Shown: positions 44,405-56,389, counted from the stretch's first letter. The stretch: 64,000 nt of DNA from Megaustenia siamemsis (GCA_032433765.1 JAVIAB010000041.1:79363835-79427834), one strand, 5' to 3'. Numbers and translations: made by a program. Notes: generated by a model not told the origin, from the letters alone.

Positions 44405-44625
44405 GTCCACTTCTGATCTTATCTCTCAGGCTGTTTTCTGTCATTTATCTAACACATTTAATCTCAGTAGTGGTTATTTTTCTTACAGAACTTAAGTCCT
44501 AGAATTTAGGTCTGGCATTGGTAGCACAACACTGGGATGAAGATTGTGTTGTACAGTACCTGTTTTGCCACTAGTGTTATTTCCTCGTTGCACAGTAGTG
44601 GTGATAGCTGTCCAGTAATTTGACA
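44405..44625 (-). pseudogene. RTE 3' fragment in a Sulf intron
   Basis: It parallels 22690-22905 of the full-length RTE (GATCTTATCTCT.GGCTGTTT through GGTCTGGCATTGGTAGCACA). Diverged, with lesions. Confidence 0.82.
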
Positions 44626-44699
44626 GAAATAGTATGTGAGCAATATGAATGTACGAAATGTGGAAGTAGTTAAGGACAGATGTGCAACAACTTAAACAA

Positions 44700-44835
44700 G
44701 ATTGAGGGAAAGACTGATGGATTGACAGGAGAAGAGGAAAGATAGAACAATTACTAATATTGAACATCGAGGAGAAGATGGAAAGATAGAACAATTGTTA
44801 ATATTGAACATCGAGGAGAAGATGGAAAGAAAAAA
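44700..44835. repeat. ~49-bp duplication in two to three copies
   Basis: GGAAAGATAGAACAATT.TTAATATTGAACATCGAGGAGAAGAT repeats at 44735 and 44779. Confidence 0.85.
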
Positions 44836-45222
44836 ATGTTTACATTCATAATCATTCATTTGGAGGAATAAAACACAAACAAACAACAGATGGACAAAGA
44901 CTGGCTAAGAATAATTTTCTTTCTTTCTAATGTCACCTCCAACCAAAGATGACATACAGATATTCTACTCTCCATCCCTGCTATTGAACATCAATCTTTA
45001 TGTAGGAGCTGTATTGTATCTCACCAGAAGTTCTTGTTCTGGGCTAGTCCCTCAACTTTGGCCAGAAAGTTGATGCCCACAGTTGTCGTTTTATTTCAGT
45101 CTTGTTCTTACTATTCCACAAGCTTGGCCTTTCATCATCACTCTGCTTCCCATTGTAAGGGTTGCTTTGAGATTCTCTTGACTCTTCTCATCACATGGCA
45201 ACATTTTCAGGGAACTGGCTGC

Positions 45223-45345
45223 TCTAGAGATAATATGCTGCTCTAGAGATAAGATGCTGGTCTAGAGATAAGATGCTGGTCTAGAGATAAGATGCTGGTG
45301 TAGAGATAAGATGCTGGTCTAGAGATAAGATGCTGGTCTCTGGGC
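45223..45345. repeat. ~20-bp tandem repeat
   Basis: About six CTAGAGATAAGATGCTGGT units. Confidence 0.93.
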
Positions 45346-45439
45346 AAGAAAGTTCTGGCTCAAATCACTTCACAAGTGGTCGCTATTTTTCTCTATGTAT
45401 TCCATGGTCTATTCATGGCTTGACCCTCCCATGGCTAAT

Positions 45440-46762
45440 GGATAGTGAGACCCAATGTCTAACCCTCTCAGATAGTGAGACCCAATATCTAGCCCTCTCA
45501 GATAGTCAGACCCAATGTCTAGTCAACTCTGATAGTGAGATCCAATGTCTAACCCTCTCAGATAGTGAGACCCAAGGTCTAGCCCTCTCAGATAGTGAGA
45601 CCCAATGTCTAACCCTCTCAGATAGTGAGACCTGATATCTAGTCCTCTCAGATAGTGAGACCCAATGTCTAGCTCTCTCAGATAGTCAGACCCAATGTCT
45701 AGCCCTTTCAGATAGTCAGACCTAATGTCTAGCCCTCTCAGATAGTGAGACCCAATGTCTAGCCCTCTCAGATAGTGAGACCCAATGTCTAGCCCTCTCA
45801 GATAGTGAGACCCAATGTCTAGCCCTCTCAGATAGTGAGACCCAATGTCTAACCCTCTCAGATAGTGAGACCCAATGTCTAACCCTCTCAGATAGTGAGA
45901 CCCAATGTCTAGCCCTCTCAGATAGTGAGACCCAATGTCTAGCCCTCTCAGATAGTCAGACCCAATGTCTAGCCCTCTCAGATAGTGCGACCCAAAGTCT
46001 AGCCCTTTCAGATAGTGAGACCCGATGTCTAGCCAACTCAGATAGTGAGACTCAATGTCTAGTCCACTCAGATAGTGAGACCCAATGTCTAGTCCACTCA
46101 GATAGTGAGACCCAAAGGCTAACCCTCTCAGATAGTGAGACCCAATGTCTAGCCCTCTCATATAGTGAGACCCAATGTCTAACCCACTCAGATAGTGAGA
46201 CCCAATGTCTAGCCCTCTCAGATAGTGAGACCCAATGTCTAACCCACTCAGATAGTGAGACCCAATGTCTAGTCAACTCAGATAGTGAGATCCAATGTCT
46301 AACCCTCTCAGATAGTCAGACCCAATGTCTAGTCCACTCAGATAGTGAGACCCAAAGGCTAACCCTCTCAGATAGTGAGACCCAATGTCTAGCCCTCTCA
46401 GATAGTGAGACCCAATGTCTAACCCACTCAGATAGTGAGACCCAATGCCTAGCCCTCTCAGATAGTGAGACCCAATGTCTAACCCTCTCAGATAGTGAGA
46501 CCTAATGTCTAGCCCTCTCAGATAGTGAGACCCAATATCTAGCCCTCTCAGATAGTGAGACCCAATGTCTAGTCAACTCAGATAGTGAGATCCAATGTCT
46601 AACCCTCTCAGATAGTGAGACCCAATGTCTAGTCCACTCAGATAGTGAGACCCAATGTCTAGCCCTCTCAGATAGTGAGACCCAATGTCTAGCCCTCTCA
46701 GATAGTGAAACCCAATGTCTAGCCCTCTCAAATAGTGAGACCCGATGTCTAGCCTTCTGAGA
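45440..46762. repeat. 30-bp tandem repeat, about 44 copies
   Basis: AGATAGTGAGACCCAATGTC plus TAGCCCTCTC. The 212-codon minus frame (10-residue repeat, around GLDIGSHYLR) is a reading of it. Sub-blocks with AACCCACTC or AGTCAACTC recur (about 46060-46320 and 46330-46620), showing segmental duplication within the array. Confidence 0.96.
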
Positions 46763-47104
46763 TAGCACTGAAAAATAGGAGGCCCTATATGCACTGTGTA
46801 AATCTTAAAGAACCCCTGGCAGCTAAAAGTATAAAAGAATCTGCTAAAAAATTGCCACTGCCAGGGCAACAAATTTACTAAACCATAAATCTAGCCATGT
46901 TGAAGGTGTATCAAGCCAAAAGGTATGGATATCGTGTCTGGTCATAAGCTTGTGACACAACACATCCTTGCCCACTTAACGAGTGAACTCTCAAGAGGGA
47001 GACATCAATGACATAGGCCCATCATAGTTTCTTGATTATTGATGATGCTGGTTGGATGGCAATTTCTCTTCATTGTGCCTGGTCTTGAGAAAACTTTTCA
47101 CACT
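46763..47104. other. Sulf intron, unique
   Basis: No feature recognised. Confidence 0.45.
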
Positions 47105-47106
47105 TT

Positions 47107-47230
47107 CTATTCTATTCTATTCTATTCTATTCTATTCTATTCTATTCTATTCTATTCTATTCTATTCTATTCTATTCTATTCTATTCTATTCTATTCTAT
47201 TCTATTCTATTCTATTCTATTCTATTCTAT
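47107..47230. repeat. (TTCTA)n pentanucleotide microsatellite, about 25 units
   Basis: A perfect run of TTCTA. Confidence 0.98.
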
Positions 47231-47575
47231 CCATGGAACCACATTTAATTGTACTCAGGAATTCTCCATATCTGCTCCACCGCTTGTCACAACATTTGCC
47301 AGAATGCATTGATAGATTCTGTTGACAGGTCACTCTGTGCATGTCTTATTCGAATGCACATGCGGTGATTCCAAACTTCCTTAGTCCATCTTACGGCTTT
47401 CGTGGCAGGCAACATTGGCACTGTTCTTGTCTCTCCTCACTGTGGGGGTCCCATTAGCCACACGGGGGTAAACCCACATTTATCTTGTATAGAGTCAATG
47501 CTTCTAATTTTAATTGTCTCTGTGAATATATGGAAACAAACATTGCTTCATTGAATTTGAAGGGCAACTACTCAC
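47231..47575. other. Sulf intron, unique
   Basis: Contains no recognisable element. Minus-strand donor GTGAGT at 47575-47570. Confidence 0.45.
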
Positions 47576-47690
47576 TTTGTCCACTCCACAGAGTACAGTC
47601 CTTGCTGCCCTTACACTGTTTCAGCTTCTTCAGCTCATCATGCAGCTGCTGGAGTATCCCATAATTCAGCTGGGTCACAGAGTTCTTCAG
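47576..47690 (-). CDS. Sulf: Sulf exon: C-terminal coil
   Basis: 115 bp; acceptor AATCTGCAG, donor CAAA|GTGAGT; 38 codons plus one base. It encodes LKNSVTQLNYGILQQLHDEL and KKLKQCKGSKDC. The GIL-x-QLH-x-x-L-x-x-L-x-x-C-x-G pattern directly follows the DP-[FY]-Q exon in known Sulfs, as here. Confidence 0.9.
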
Positions 47691-47839
47691 CTGCAGATTA
47701 TATAACATTGTTATAACATTAGACTTAAAACAAATGTTATTGTTCATTCTATTTTCCTATCTACATATACCAATTATGCTTTCTGTTTTATTGCCATGAA
47801 AAATCTACTAACATCAAAACAAAAAACACCAGGGTTAAA

Positions 47840-48088
47840 ACTAAGAATAGCAAAATGTTACATCTTCTCAACAACTTCCTGTATGGTGCAGAAACATGAA
47901 CATTAGACAAGAAAATGGAACAGAAAATTGAAGCCGTTGAAATGTGAATTTATAGAAGAATAGGAAAAATTTGATGGAAATAAAAAGAAAATAAATGATG
48001 AAGTCTTAAAACAACTAAAAATTAAAAGAGAACTACTAAACACAATTCAAACAAGACAAATGAGATTTTTGGGCCATGTTAAAAGACA
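47840..48088 (+). pseudogene. LINE fragment (family 3), 5' part of a split copy
   Basis: Parallel to 30385-30640: CTAAGAATAGCAAAATGTTA, the lysine-rich VLKQLKIKRE.. segment, FLGHVKRH. It is interrupted after GTTAAAAGACA by another retro-insertion. Confidence 0.8.
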
Positions 48089-48870
48089 TTGTTTGAGATC
48101 AATCATGAAAAGACTAGAGTCATGAAAAACTTAAATCCAACAGATGACAGAATATACATGGAAAAGAAACCGGTGGAAGAGATCGACCACTTTATCTATC
48201 TTGGAAATTACATTGATCGGGAAGGAGATACAAGCAAAGAAATTAGAATCAGAATAGCTAAAGCAACAATGTCTTTCAGAAGCCTTGAAAAGTTATGGAA
48301 ATCAAAACTCATCAGCACAAACACAAACTTGGACTATTCAAATCAAACGTACTATCAACCCTTACGTATGCGTGTGAGAGCTGGAAAACAACAAGAGATA
48401 TAGAAACAAAGTTGAACGCATTCGAAAATAAATGTCTAAGGAAAATACTTGGTATAGCGTGCAACGAATTCAAAAAAAAAGAGAAAAAGTAATTGCTAAT
48501 CAACCACTAATATCTTTAGTAATAAAGAAAAGATGATGGTTATATGTTGGACATGTGATGGACATGTGATGAGAAGAGATAATAACTGAATAACAAAGCA
48601 AGCCCTCATGTGGGAAACAACAGGTAAGAGGAAAAGAGGTCATTCCAGAGAGACACTGCGAAGAACATTGATCAGAGAGGCAAGAGAAGCAGGAATCGGA
48701 TCCCTCAATGAGATAAGAGTTGCTTGCACAGAACAGAGACAAATGGCGAGATTTGATAAAATATCTTTATAAAGATTCAAAACTGCTAGAATAAAATTTA
48801 GATAATAGAAAGAGTATCTGGGTCTATGCACTATAGGACTGCTAAGGCTCAAAAGATCAATAGATAGATA
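48089..48870 (+). mobile_element. 5'-truncated LINE fragment (family 4), 782 bp, nested
   Basis: Flanked by GTTAAAAGACA at 48078-48088 and 48871-48881. It encodes EINHEKTRVMKN, DHFIYLGNYIDREGD (thumb), IRIRIAKATMSFRSL and, in another frame, TLTYACESWKTT and NAFENKCLRKILGIA. Stops and a frameshift near 48340 break it. The 3' end is a (GATA)n tail. Its presence within another LINE fragment gives relative age: younger than the 47840-48990 copy. Confidence 0.85.
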
Positions 48871-48880
48871 GTTAAAAGAC

Positions 48881-48990
48881 ACATCAGCCTACTAAAAGTA
48901 ATCTTGGAAGGGAAAATACAAGGTAAAAGTGGCAGAGAATTTTATAAAAAAACAAAACAAATTAAACTTCATGAAGATCTAGGTAAAAAA
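48881..48990 (+). pseudogene. LINE fragment (family 3), 3' part of the split copy
   Basis: RHISLLKVILEGKIQGKSG reads on from 48088, parallel to 30630-30680, then decays into the 37-bp array. Confidence 0.75.
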
Positions 48991-48992
48991 CA

Positions 48993-49690
48993 CAGTGTAA
49001 TAAATTCACGAAGAGCTAAGACAAAACACAGTGTAATAAATTCACGAAGAGCTAAGACAAAAACACAGTGTAATAAATTCACGAAGAGCTAAGACAAAAA
49101 CACAGTGTAATAAATTCATGAAGAGCTAAGACAAAAACACAGTGTAATAAATTCACGAAGAGCTAAGACAAAAACACAGTGTAATAAATTCACGAAGAGC
49201 TAAGACAAAAACACAGTGTAATAAATTCACGAAGAGCTAAGACAAAAACACGGTGTAATAAATTCACGAAGAGCTAAGACAAAAACACAGTGTAATAAAT
49301 TCAGGAAGAGCTAAGACAAAAACACAGTGTAATAAATTCAGGAAGAGCTAAGACAAAAACACAGTGTAATAAATTCACGAAGAGCTAAGACAAAAACACA
49401 GTGTAATAAATTCACGAAGAGCTAAGACAAAAACACAGTGTAATAAATTCACGAAGAGCTAAGACAAAAACACAGTGTAATAAATTCACGAAGAGCTAAG
49501 ACAAAAACACAGTGTAATAAATTCACGAAGAGCTAAGACAAAAACACAGTGTAATAAATTCACGAAGAGCTAAGACAAAAACACAGTGTAATAAATTCAC
49601 GAAGAGCTAAGACAAAAACACAGTGTAATAAATTCATGAAGAGCTAAGACAAAAACACAGAAGAGCATAATAAATTCATGAAAAGCTAGG
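48993..49690. repeat. 37-bp tandem repeat, about 19 copies
   Basis: Unit AAGACAAAAACACAGTGTAA plus TAAATTCACGAAGAGCT. Confidence 0.96.
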
Positions 49691-50330
49691 ACGAAAATAT
49701 ATAAAGTAAAAAATTCAAACAGTGTTTCTGAGCACAGCTGGTTTGCTATGTCCCGAAGGCTGAGAAAACCTCCAACTAATGTGATGTTTTCAGTTCTGTG
49801 AGCAGGGGTGGCTGTGGGTGGAGTGATGTTAGCCATCTTAGTTGAAAATGCCACACTGGATGGCAGGTTTTCTAGTTTTATTTTCTGTTTTCAGGGTCTA
49901 GCAAATCTACAGTCGGCTCTGGTCTGAGCATGGCATGTTTTAGATAGGCCTGAATGCAGAAAGGGAAACCCCTGGAAAATCTTTACTAATATGATGGTTT
50001 CAGCTCTGAGAGCAGGAATGGCTGTTGCTAGAACGAAGTTAGCCATCTATAGCTTGTATAGTTGAGAACGAAGTTAGCCATCAATAGCTTGTATAGTTGA
50101 ATACAAAACACTAGTGGAAGTTTGCCTGCGTTTCCCTCAAGGTTTCTTTGAGAGCTCAGCTTAGGGTATGTGTGTGTGTGTGTGGGGAGGTGTGTGTGTA
50201 TAATAAAACAAGAATATTTATGGTTGTAAGATTATGTGAGCTATAACAAAATGTAATATTATAGACAATGTTTAGTAACAACAAATACAGAATTGAGATT
50301 TTCAAATAAGGCCTATATTAATAAAGACTT
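49691..50330. other. Sulf intron with two copies of a short dispersed repeat
   Basis: 49730-49835 and 49945-50035 share blocks with 38878-38985. A (TG)n run is at 50169-50199. No gene. Confidence 0.55.
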
Positions 50331-52090
50331 TAAATGGTCTTTATATCTTAACTTTTGTTAGCATAAATGGTCTTTATATCTTATCTTTTGTTAGCATAAA
50401 TGGTCTTTATATCTTATCTTTTGTTAGCATAAATGGTCTTTATATCTTATCTTTCATTAGCATAAATGGTCTTTATATCTTATCTTTCATTATCATAAAT
50501 GGTCTTTATATCTTATCTTTCATTAGCATAAATGGTCTTTATATCTTATCTTTCATTAGCATAAATGGTCTTTATATCTTATCTTTCATTAGCATAAATG
50601 GTCTTTATATCTTATCTTTCATTACATGAATGGTCTTTATATCTTAACTTTTGTTAGCATAAATGGTCTTTATATCTTATTTTTTGTTAGCATAAATGGT
50701 CTTTATATCTTATCTTTCATTAGCATAAATGGTCTTTATATCTTATCTTTCATTAGCATAAATGGTCTTTATAGCTTATCTTTCATTCACCCAAATGGTC
50801 TTTATATCTTATCTTTTGTTAGCATAAATGGTCTTTATATCTTAACTTTTGTTAGCATAAATGGTCTTTATATCTTATCTTTCATTCACCCAAATGGTCT
50901 TTATATCTTATCTTTCATTCACCCAAATGGTCTTTATATCTTATCTTTTGTTAGCATAAATGGTCTTTATATCTTATCTTTCATTAGCATAAATGGTCTT
51001 TATAGCTTATCTTTCATTCACCCAAATGGTCTTTATATCTTATCTTTTGTTAGCATAAATGGTCTTTATATCTTAACTTTTGTTAGCATAAATGGTCTTT
51101 ATATCTTATCTTTCTTTAGCACAAATGGTCTTTATATCTTATCTTTTGTTAGCATAAATGGTCTTTATATCTTATCTTTTGTTAGCATAAATGGTCTTTA
51201 TATCTTATCTTTTGTTAGCATAAATGGTCTTTATATCTTATCTTTTGTTAGCATAAATGGTCTTTATATCTTAACTTTTGTTAGCATAAATGGTCTTTAT
51301 ATCTTATCTTTTGTTAGCATAAATGGTCTTTATATCTTATCTTTTGTTAGCATAAATGGTCTTTATATCTTATCTTTTGTTAGCATAAATGGTATTTATA
51401 TCTTATCTTTTGTTAGCATAAATGGTCTTTATATCTTATCTTTTGTTAGCATAAATGGTCTTTATATCTTATCTTTCATTAGCATAAATGGTCTTTATAT
51501 CTTATCTTTCATTATCATAAATGGTCTTTATATCTTATCTTTCATTAGCATAAATGGTCTTTATATCTTATCTTTCATTAGCATAAATGGTCTTTATATC
51601 TTATCTTTCATTAGCATAAATGGTCTTTATATCTTATCTTTCATTACATGAATGGTCTTTATATCTTAACTTTTGTTAGCATAAATGGTCTTTATATCTT
51701 ATTTTTTGTTAGCATAAATGGTCTTTATATCTTATCTTTCATTAGCATAAATGGTCTTTATATCTTATCTTTCATTAGCATAAATGGTCTTTATATCTTA
51801 TCTTTTGTTAGTATAAATGGTCTTTATATCTTATCTTTCATTAGCATAAATGGTCTTTATATCTTATCTTTCATTAGCATAAATGGTCTTTATATCTTAT
51901 CTTTTGTTAGCATAAATGGTCTTTATATCTTATCTTTCATTAGCACAAATGGTCTTTATATTTGATCTTTCATTAGCATAAAAGGTCTTTATATCTTATC
52001 TTTTGTTAGCATAAATGGTCTTTATATCTTATCTTTCATTAGCACAAATGGTCTTTATATTTGATCTTTCATTAGCATAAAAGGTCTTTT
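50331..52090. repeat. 33-bp tandem repeat, about 53 copies
   Basis: ATAAATGGTCTTTATATCTT plus ATCTTTTGTTAGC (or ATCTTTCATTAGC). The 33-bp unit keeps an 11-residue frame open (around NGLYILSFVSI): 341 codons at 50626-51651 and 105 codons at 51648-51965. The block from about 50470 to 50790 recurs from about 51492, offset 1,022 bp, including the same 32-bp defective unit. Confidence 0.96.
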
Positions 52091-52223
52091 AATGCTTAAA
52101 TGCAGATTCCTCTCTCCCCAGGTTGGTTTCCCTTTCTGCTCATGGGCCTATGCACAAAAATGCTGAGGTCTGAGTGTGGTCGTCGTAATGGATAAACAGA
52201 AAAGTAGACCTGGGGGGACGTAC

Positions 52224-52366
52224 CTGGAATGGATCAACAAGGAGGTTGTAGTAACTCAGGAAAGTGGTTATGAACTCACAGTAGAGGTAGTCGTGTGTCT
52301 GGTTGACTGTACGCAGACACCAGTATGTGTTGTTGTTAGCGTTGGAACAGAAGCAGAACGGCCCAT
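52224..52366 (-). CDS. Sulf: Sulf exon: conserved C-terminal domain core
   Basis: 143 bp; acceptor TTTCTCTCCAG, donor CAG|GTACGT. Its first two bases AT join the T of the previous exon to give Tyr. It encodes [20 protein letters not shown], then [11 protein letters not shown] and LLVDPFQ. The [21 protein letters not shown]...CEF block is the most conserved stretch of the Sulf C-terminus and makes the family call secure. NNNT and NQT are N-glycosylation sequons. Confidence 0.95.
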
Positions 52367-52439
52367 CTGGAGAGAAAGAACAATAATTGGTAGCTGCCCC
52401 ATATTTGTTGTATCTTCCAAAAATGTGTGCCATTGGCTG

Positions 52440-52816
52440 CTGACAAATATAGGAACTAAATAAAGTTTGCTGTCAGTCGCTGACAAATATAGGAACTATA
52501 TAAAGTTTGCCATTGGTCAATGACAAATATAGGAACTATATAAAATTTGCCATCTGTCACTGACAAATATAGGAACTATATAAAGTTTGCCATTGGTCAA
52601 TGACAAATATAGGAACTATATAAAGTTTGCCATCTGTCACTAACAAATATAGGAACTATATAAAGTTTGCCATTGGTCAATGACAAATATAGGAACTATA
52701 TAAAGTTTGCCATCTGTCACTAACAAATATAGGAACTATATAAAGTTTACCATTGGTCAATGACAAATATAGGAACTATATAAAGTTTTCCATTGGTCAA
52801 TGACAAATATAGGAAA
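52440..52816. repeat. 40-bp tandem repeat with 80-bp higher order, about 9 copies
   Basis: TGACAAATATAGGAACTATA plus TAAAGTTTGCCATTGGTCAA alternates with a CATCTGTCAC ending. Confidence 0.95.
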
Positions 52817-52866
52817 TAACACCTTGTTCTCCATACACCTAAGGAGAATCCTTACTTGCAACATCA

Positions 52867-53040
52867 GTTGTCATTTACTGGCTGAGTTCACCACCCATTG
52901 ACATTAGCTGTCATTTACTGGTTGGATTCACCACCTATTGACATTATCTGTCATTTAATGGCTGGGTTCACCACCCATTGACATTATCTGTCATTTAATG
53001 GCTGGGTTCACCACCCATTGACATTATCTGTCATTTACTG
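52867..53040. repeat. ~40-bp tandem repeat, 4 copies
   Basis: TTATCTGTCATTTAATGGCT plus GGGTTCACCACCCATTGACA. Confidence 0.93.
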
Positions 53041-53044
53041 GAGA

Positions 53045-53240
53045 AATGAAAAAATAGAGGAAAAAAATGGTTTGGTTAAAGCTTTATGTGATTAATGACG
53101 ACACAAAGTTGAACGACATTTCAGCTCAACAGGCCTTCAGCAGGAACAAACATACAATACACACACACACACACACAGATATGTAAGTAAATAAAATGTG
53201 TCCTACATAGTTAACTAATAATGAAGTATCTAAAACAAAA
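53045..53240 (-). mobile_element. Second copy of the hammerhead-like repeat
   Basis: On minus it parallels 36800-36920: GTTTGTTCCTG.TGAAGGCCT, TTGAGC.GAAA.G, TGTGTCGTC, then ATAAAGCTT and CCATTTTTTT. Here CTGATGA reads CTGCTGA, so any ribozyme would be dead. A (CA)n run (53159-53177, plus strand) sits where the other copy has (TG)n. Confidence 0.65.
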
Positions 53241-53636
53241 TAATTTAATATAACCAATAATATTAACAAACAAATTTAATATAAACAAAATAATGCAATG
53301 AGAAATAAAAATTAAAATGTCTTCCCTATGTATTGTGCTGTGGCTAGAAGGAAAATAAACAAGGGCCAGGATTCTCGGTGTGGTTGGCCAGCCAATGGGC
53401 TGGTCAAAACACAGGTCGAAGGGTTTTAAAATATGAGGAGGGATACTGTATAGGTTATAGGTTACCTTAACCAGTAACCAGTTAACCTTAGCAGGTAACC
53501 TATACAATATTCCACCATGATTGAAAAGAGCAGGCCAAAAATGGCTGCTGTTCGAGAAAAATATTTCTTAATTTTTCTGCAAACAACAACAAAAATGAAG
53601 ACATTTCAAGTGAGAAGACAACAATGCTGAACCTAC
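53241..53636. other. Sulf intron, AT-rich
   Basis: No element identified apart from a repeated AGTTAACCTTAGCAGGTAAC-like tract near 53460-53505. Confidence 0.4.
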
Positions 53637-53809
53637 AGTGCCAGTAGGGAGGTGTCTTCCAGTGCTCATTGTCATGTGTGAAACAGTTCATATTTTCCGT
53701 GTTGCAGTGGCTGTCGTTCCTCTTGCGTTTGCGAAGCTTCCTCTGCTGTCTGCGCTTTTCTCGAGCCTCCAGTCTGCTTTCCCGCTTGAAGTTTCTGTCC
53801 TCTAGTTTT
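53637..53809 (-). CDS. Sulf: Sulf exon: basic segment and start of the Cys-rich C-terminal domain
   Basis: 173 bp; acceptor CTGCCTCAG, donor CACT|GTAGGT. The first base completes AGA (Arg) with the exon at 63062. It encodes KLEDRNFKRESRLEAREKRR and further QQRKLRKRKR, a dense Lys/Arg cluster, then MNCFTHDNEHWKTPPYW. CFTHDN-x-HW-x-x-P-x-W is a signature of the Sulf C-terminal domain. The basic cluster is expected to bind the sulfated chain; in vertebrate Sulfs a furin site lies in this domain, and RKRKR here would be a possible equivalent (inference). Confidence 0.9.
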
Positions 53810-53889
53810 CTGAGGCAGACAAGTGAAGATGTTATGTTTTGATTCTGTGGGGGTGGGGGATCATCTGTGTGATTGTTTTTTAAATCAAA

Positions 53890-54160
53890 GACTTAACAGG
53901 ATAATGTTGCTGTCAACAGACAGTGAGTTGACAGGAAGAGACAATAGACTGACAGTAACAGACAGTGGGTTCACAGCAAGAGACAGCGGGTTGACAGCAA
54001 GAGACAATGGATTGACAGTAGCAGACAGTGGGTTGACAGTAAGAGACAATGGACTAACAGTAACAGATTGTTGGTTGACAGCATCAGACAATGGATTGAC
54101 AGTAACATACAACATTTTGACATCAAGATACAATGAATTGACAGTAACAGACTGGGTTGA
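53890..54160. repeat. ~20-bp degenerate repeat of GTTGACAGTAACAGACA type
   Basis: The diverged left flank of a 3.5-kb repeat complex in the 9.25-kb Sulf intron. Confidence 0.88.
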
Positions 54161-54660
54161 CAGCATCAAACAGTGGGTTGACAGCAACATCAAGCAAGTT
54201 GACAACAACATAAAGTGGGTCGACGGCAACATCAAGCAAGTTGACAACAACATAAAGTGGGTTGATGGCAACATCAAGCAAGTTGACAACAACATAAAAT
54301 GGGTTGATGGCAACATCAAGCAAATTGACAACAACATAAAGTGGGTTGATGGCAACATCAAGCAAATTGACAACAACATAAAGTGGGTTGATGGCAACAT
54401 CAAGCAAATTGACAACAACATAAAGTGGGTTGATGGCAACATCAAGCAAATTGACAACAACATAAAGTGGGTTGATGGCAACATCAAGCAAATTGACAAC
54501 AACATAAAGTGGGTTGACAGCAACATCAAGCAAATTGACAACAACATAAAGTGTGTTGACAGCAACAGGCAGTGGGTTGACAATGGTATAAAGTGGGTTG
54601 AGAATGGCATAAAGTGGATTGACAGCAACATGAAGTGAGTTGACAGTGGCATAAAGAGGG
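54160..54660. repeat. 57-bp tandem repeat, about 8 copies
   Basis: GGGTTGATGGCAACATCAAG plus CAAATTGACAACAACATAAAGT. Open 271-codon plus and 233-317-codon minus frames are repeat readings (around VDGNIKQIDNNIKW). Confidence 0.94.
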
Positions 54661-56260
54661 TTGACAGCAACAGACAGTGGGATGACAGCAACAGACAATG
54701 AGTTGCTAGCAGAAGACAGTGGGCTGACAGCAAGAAACAGTGGGATGACAGCAACAGACAGTGGGATGACAGCAACAGACAGTGGGATGACAGCAACAGA
54801 CAGTGGGATGACAGCAACAGACAATGGGCTGACAGCAAGAAACAGTGGGCAGACAGTGGGCTGACAGCAAAAAACAGTGGGATGGCAGCAACAGAAAGTG
54901 GGTTGACAGCAACAGACAGTGGGATGACAGCAACAGACAGTGGGTTGCTAACAGAAGACAGTGGGCTGACAGCAAGAAACAGTGGGCAGACAGTGGGCTG
55001 ACAGCAAAAAACAGTGGGATGACAGCAACAGACAGTGGGATGACAGCAACAGACAGTGGGATGACAGCAACAGACAATGAGTTGCTAGCAGAAGACAGTG
55101 GGCTGACAGCAAGAAACAGTGGGATGACAGCAACAGACAGTGGGATGACAGCAACAGACAGTGGGATGACAGCAACAGACAATGGGTTGCTAGCAGAAGA
55201 CAGTGGGCTGACAGCAAGAAACAGTGGGCAGACAGTGTGCTGACAGCAAAAAACAGTGGGATGACAGCAACAGACAGTGGGATGACAGCAACAGACAGTG
55301 GGATGACAGCAACAGACAGTGGGTTGCTAACAGAAGACAGTGGGCTGACAGCAAGAAACAGTGGGCAGACAGTGGGCTGACAGCAAAAAACAGTGGGATG
55401 GCAGCAACAGACAGTGGGTTGACAGCAACAGACAGTGGGATGACAGCAACAGACAGTGGGTTGCTAACAGAAGACAGTGGGCTGACAGCAAGAAACAGTG
55501 GGCAGACAGTGGGCTGACAGCAAAAAACAGTGGGATGACAGCAACAGACAGTGGGATGACAGCAACAGACAGTGGGATGACAGCAACAGACAGTGGGTTG
55601 CTAACAGAAGACAGTGGGCTGACAGCAAGAAACAGTGGGCAGACAGTGGGCTGACAGCAAAAAACAGTGGGATGACAGCAACAGACAGTGGGATGACAGC
55701 AACAGACAGTGGGTTGCTAACAGAAGACAGTGGGCTGACAGCAAGAAACAGTGGGCAGACAGTGGGCTGACAGCAAAAAACAGTGGGATGACAGCAACAG
55801 ACAGTGGGATGACAGCAACAGACAGTGGGTTGCTAACAGAAGACAGTGGGCTGACAGCAAGAAACAGTGGGCAGACAGTGGGCTGACAGCAAAAAACAGT
55901 GGGATGACAGCAATAGACAGTGGGATGACAGCAACAGACAGTGGGTTGCTAACAGAAGACAGTGGGCTGACAGCAAGAAACAGTGGGCTGACAGCAAGAA
56001 ACAGTGGGCAGACAGTGGGCTGACAGCAAAAAACAGTGGATGACAGCAACAGACAGTGGGATGACAGCAACAGACAGTGGGTTGCTAACAGAAGACAGTG
56101 GGCTGACAGCAAGAAACAGTGGGCAGACAGTGGGCTGACAGCAAAAAACAGTGGGATGACAGCAACAGACAGTGGGATGACAGCAGCAGACAGTGGGCTG
56201 ACAGCAAGAAACAGTGGGCAGACAGTGGGCAGACAGTGGGCAGACAGTGGCAGAGATCAT
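54660..56260. repeat. ~20-bp repeat organised in a 137-bp higher-order unit
   Basis: Monomers GACAGTGGGATGACAGCAACA and variants (TTGCTAACAGAA, CTGACAGCAAGAAA). Higher-order copies start near 54985, 55224, 55361, 55498, 55635, 55751 (137-bp steps; the last is one monomer shorter at 116 bp). Confidence 0.94.
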
Positions 56261-56389
56261 GCTGAAATTGGATGTATTGGGCCAAAAGGTGCAAATATTA
56301 CAATTTTACTGTAAACCACAACGCAGACACACCCAGTTAATGTCCTTCTAAGGGTGGATGATGAAGTGTGATCCTTTAGTCATCAGGAG

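Noticed and set aside
50626..51651. 341-codon frame with hydrophobic 11-residue repeats
   Set aside because: 33-bp tandem array in a Sulf intron on the opposite strand; the frame breaks at a 32-bp defective unit.
54123..56260. Several 80-230-codon frames rich in Ser/Asp/Trp or Leu/His
   Set aside because: Alternative readings of the 57-bp and 20/137-bp arrays.
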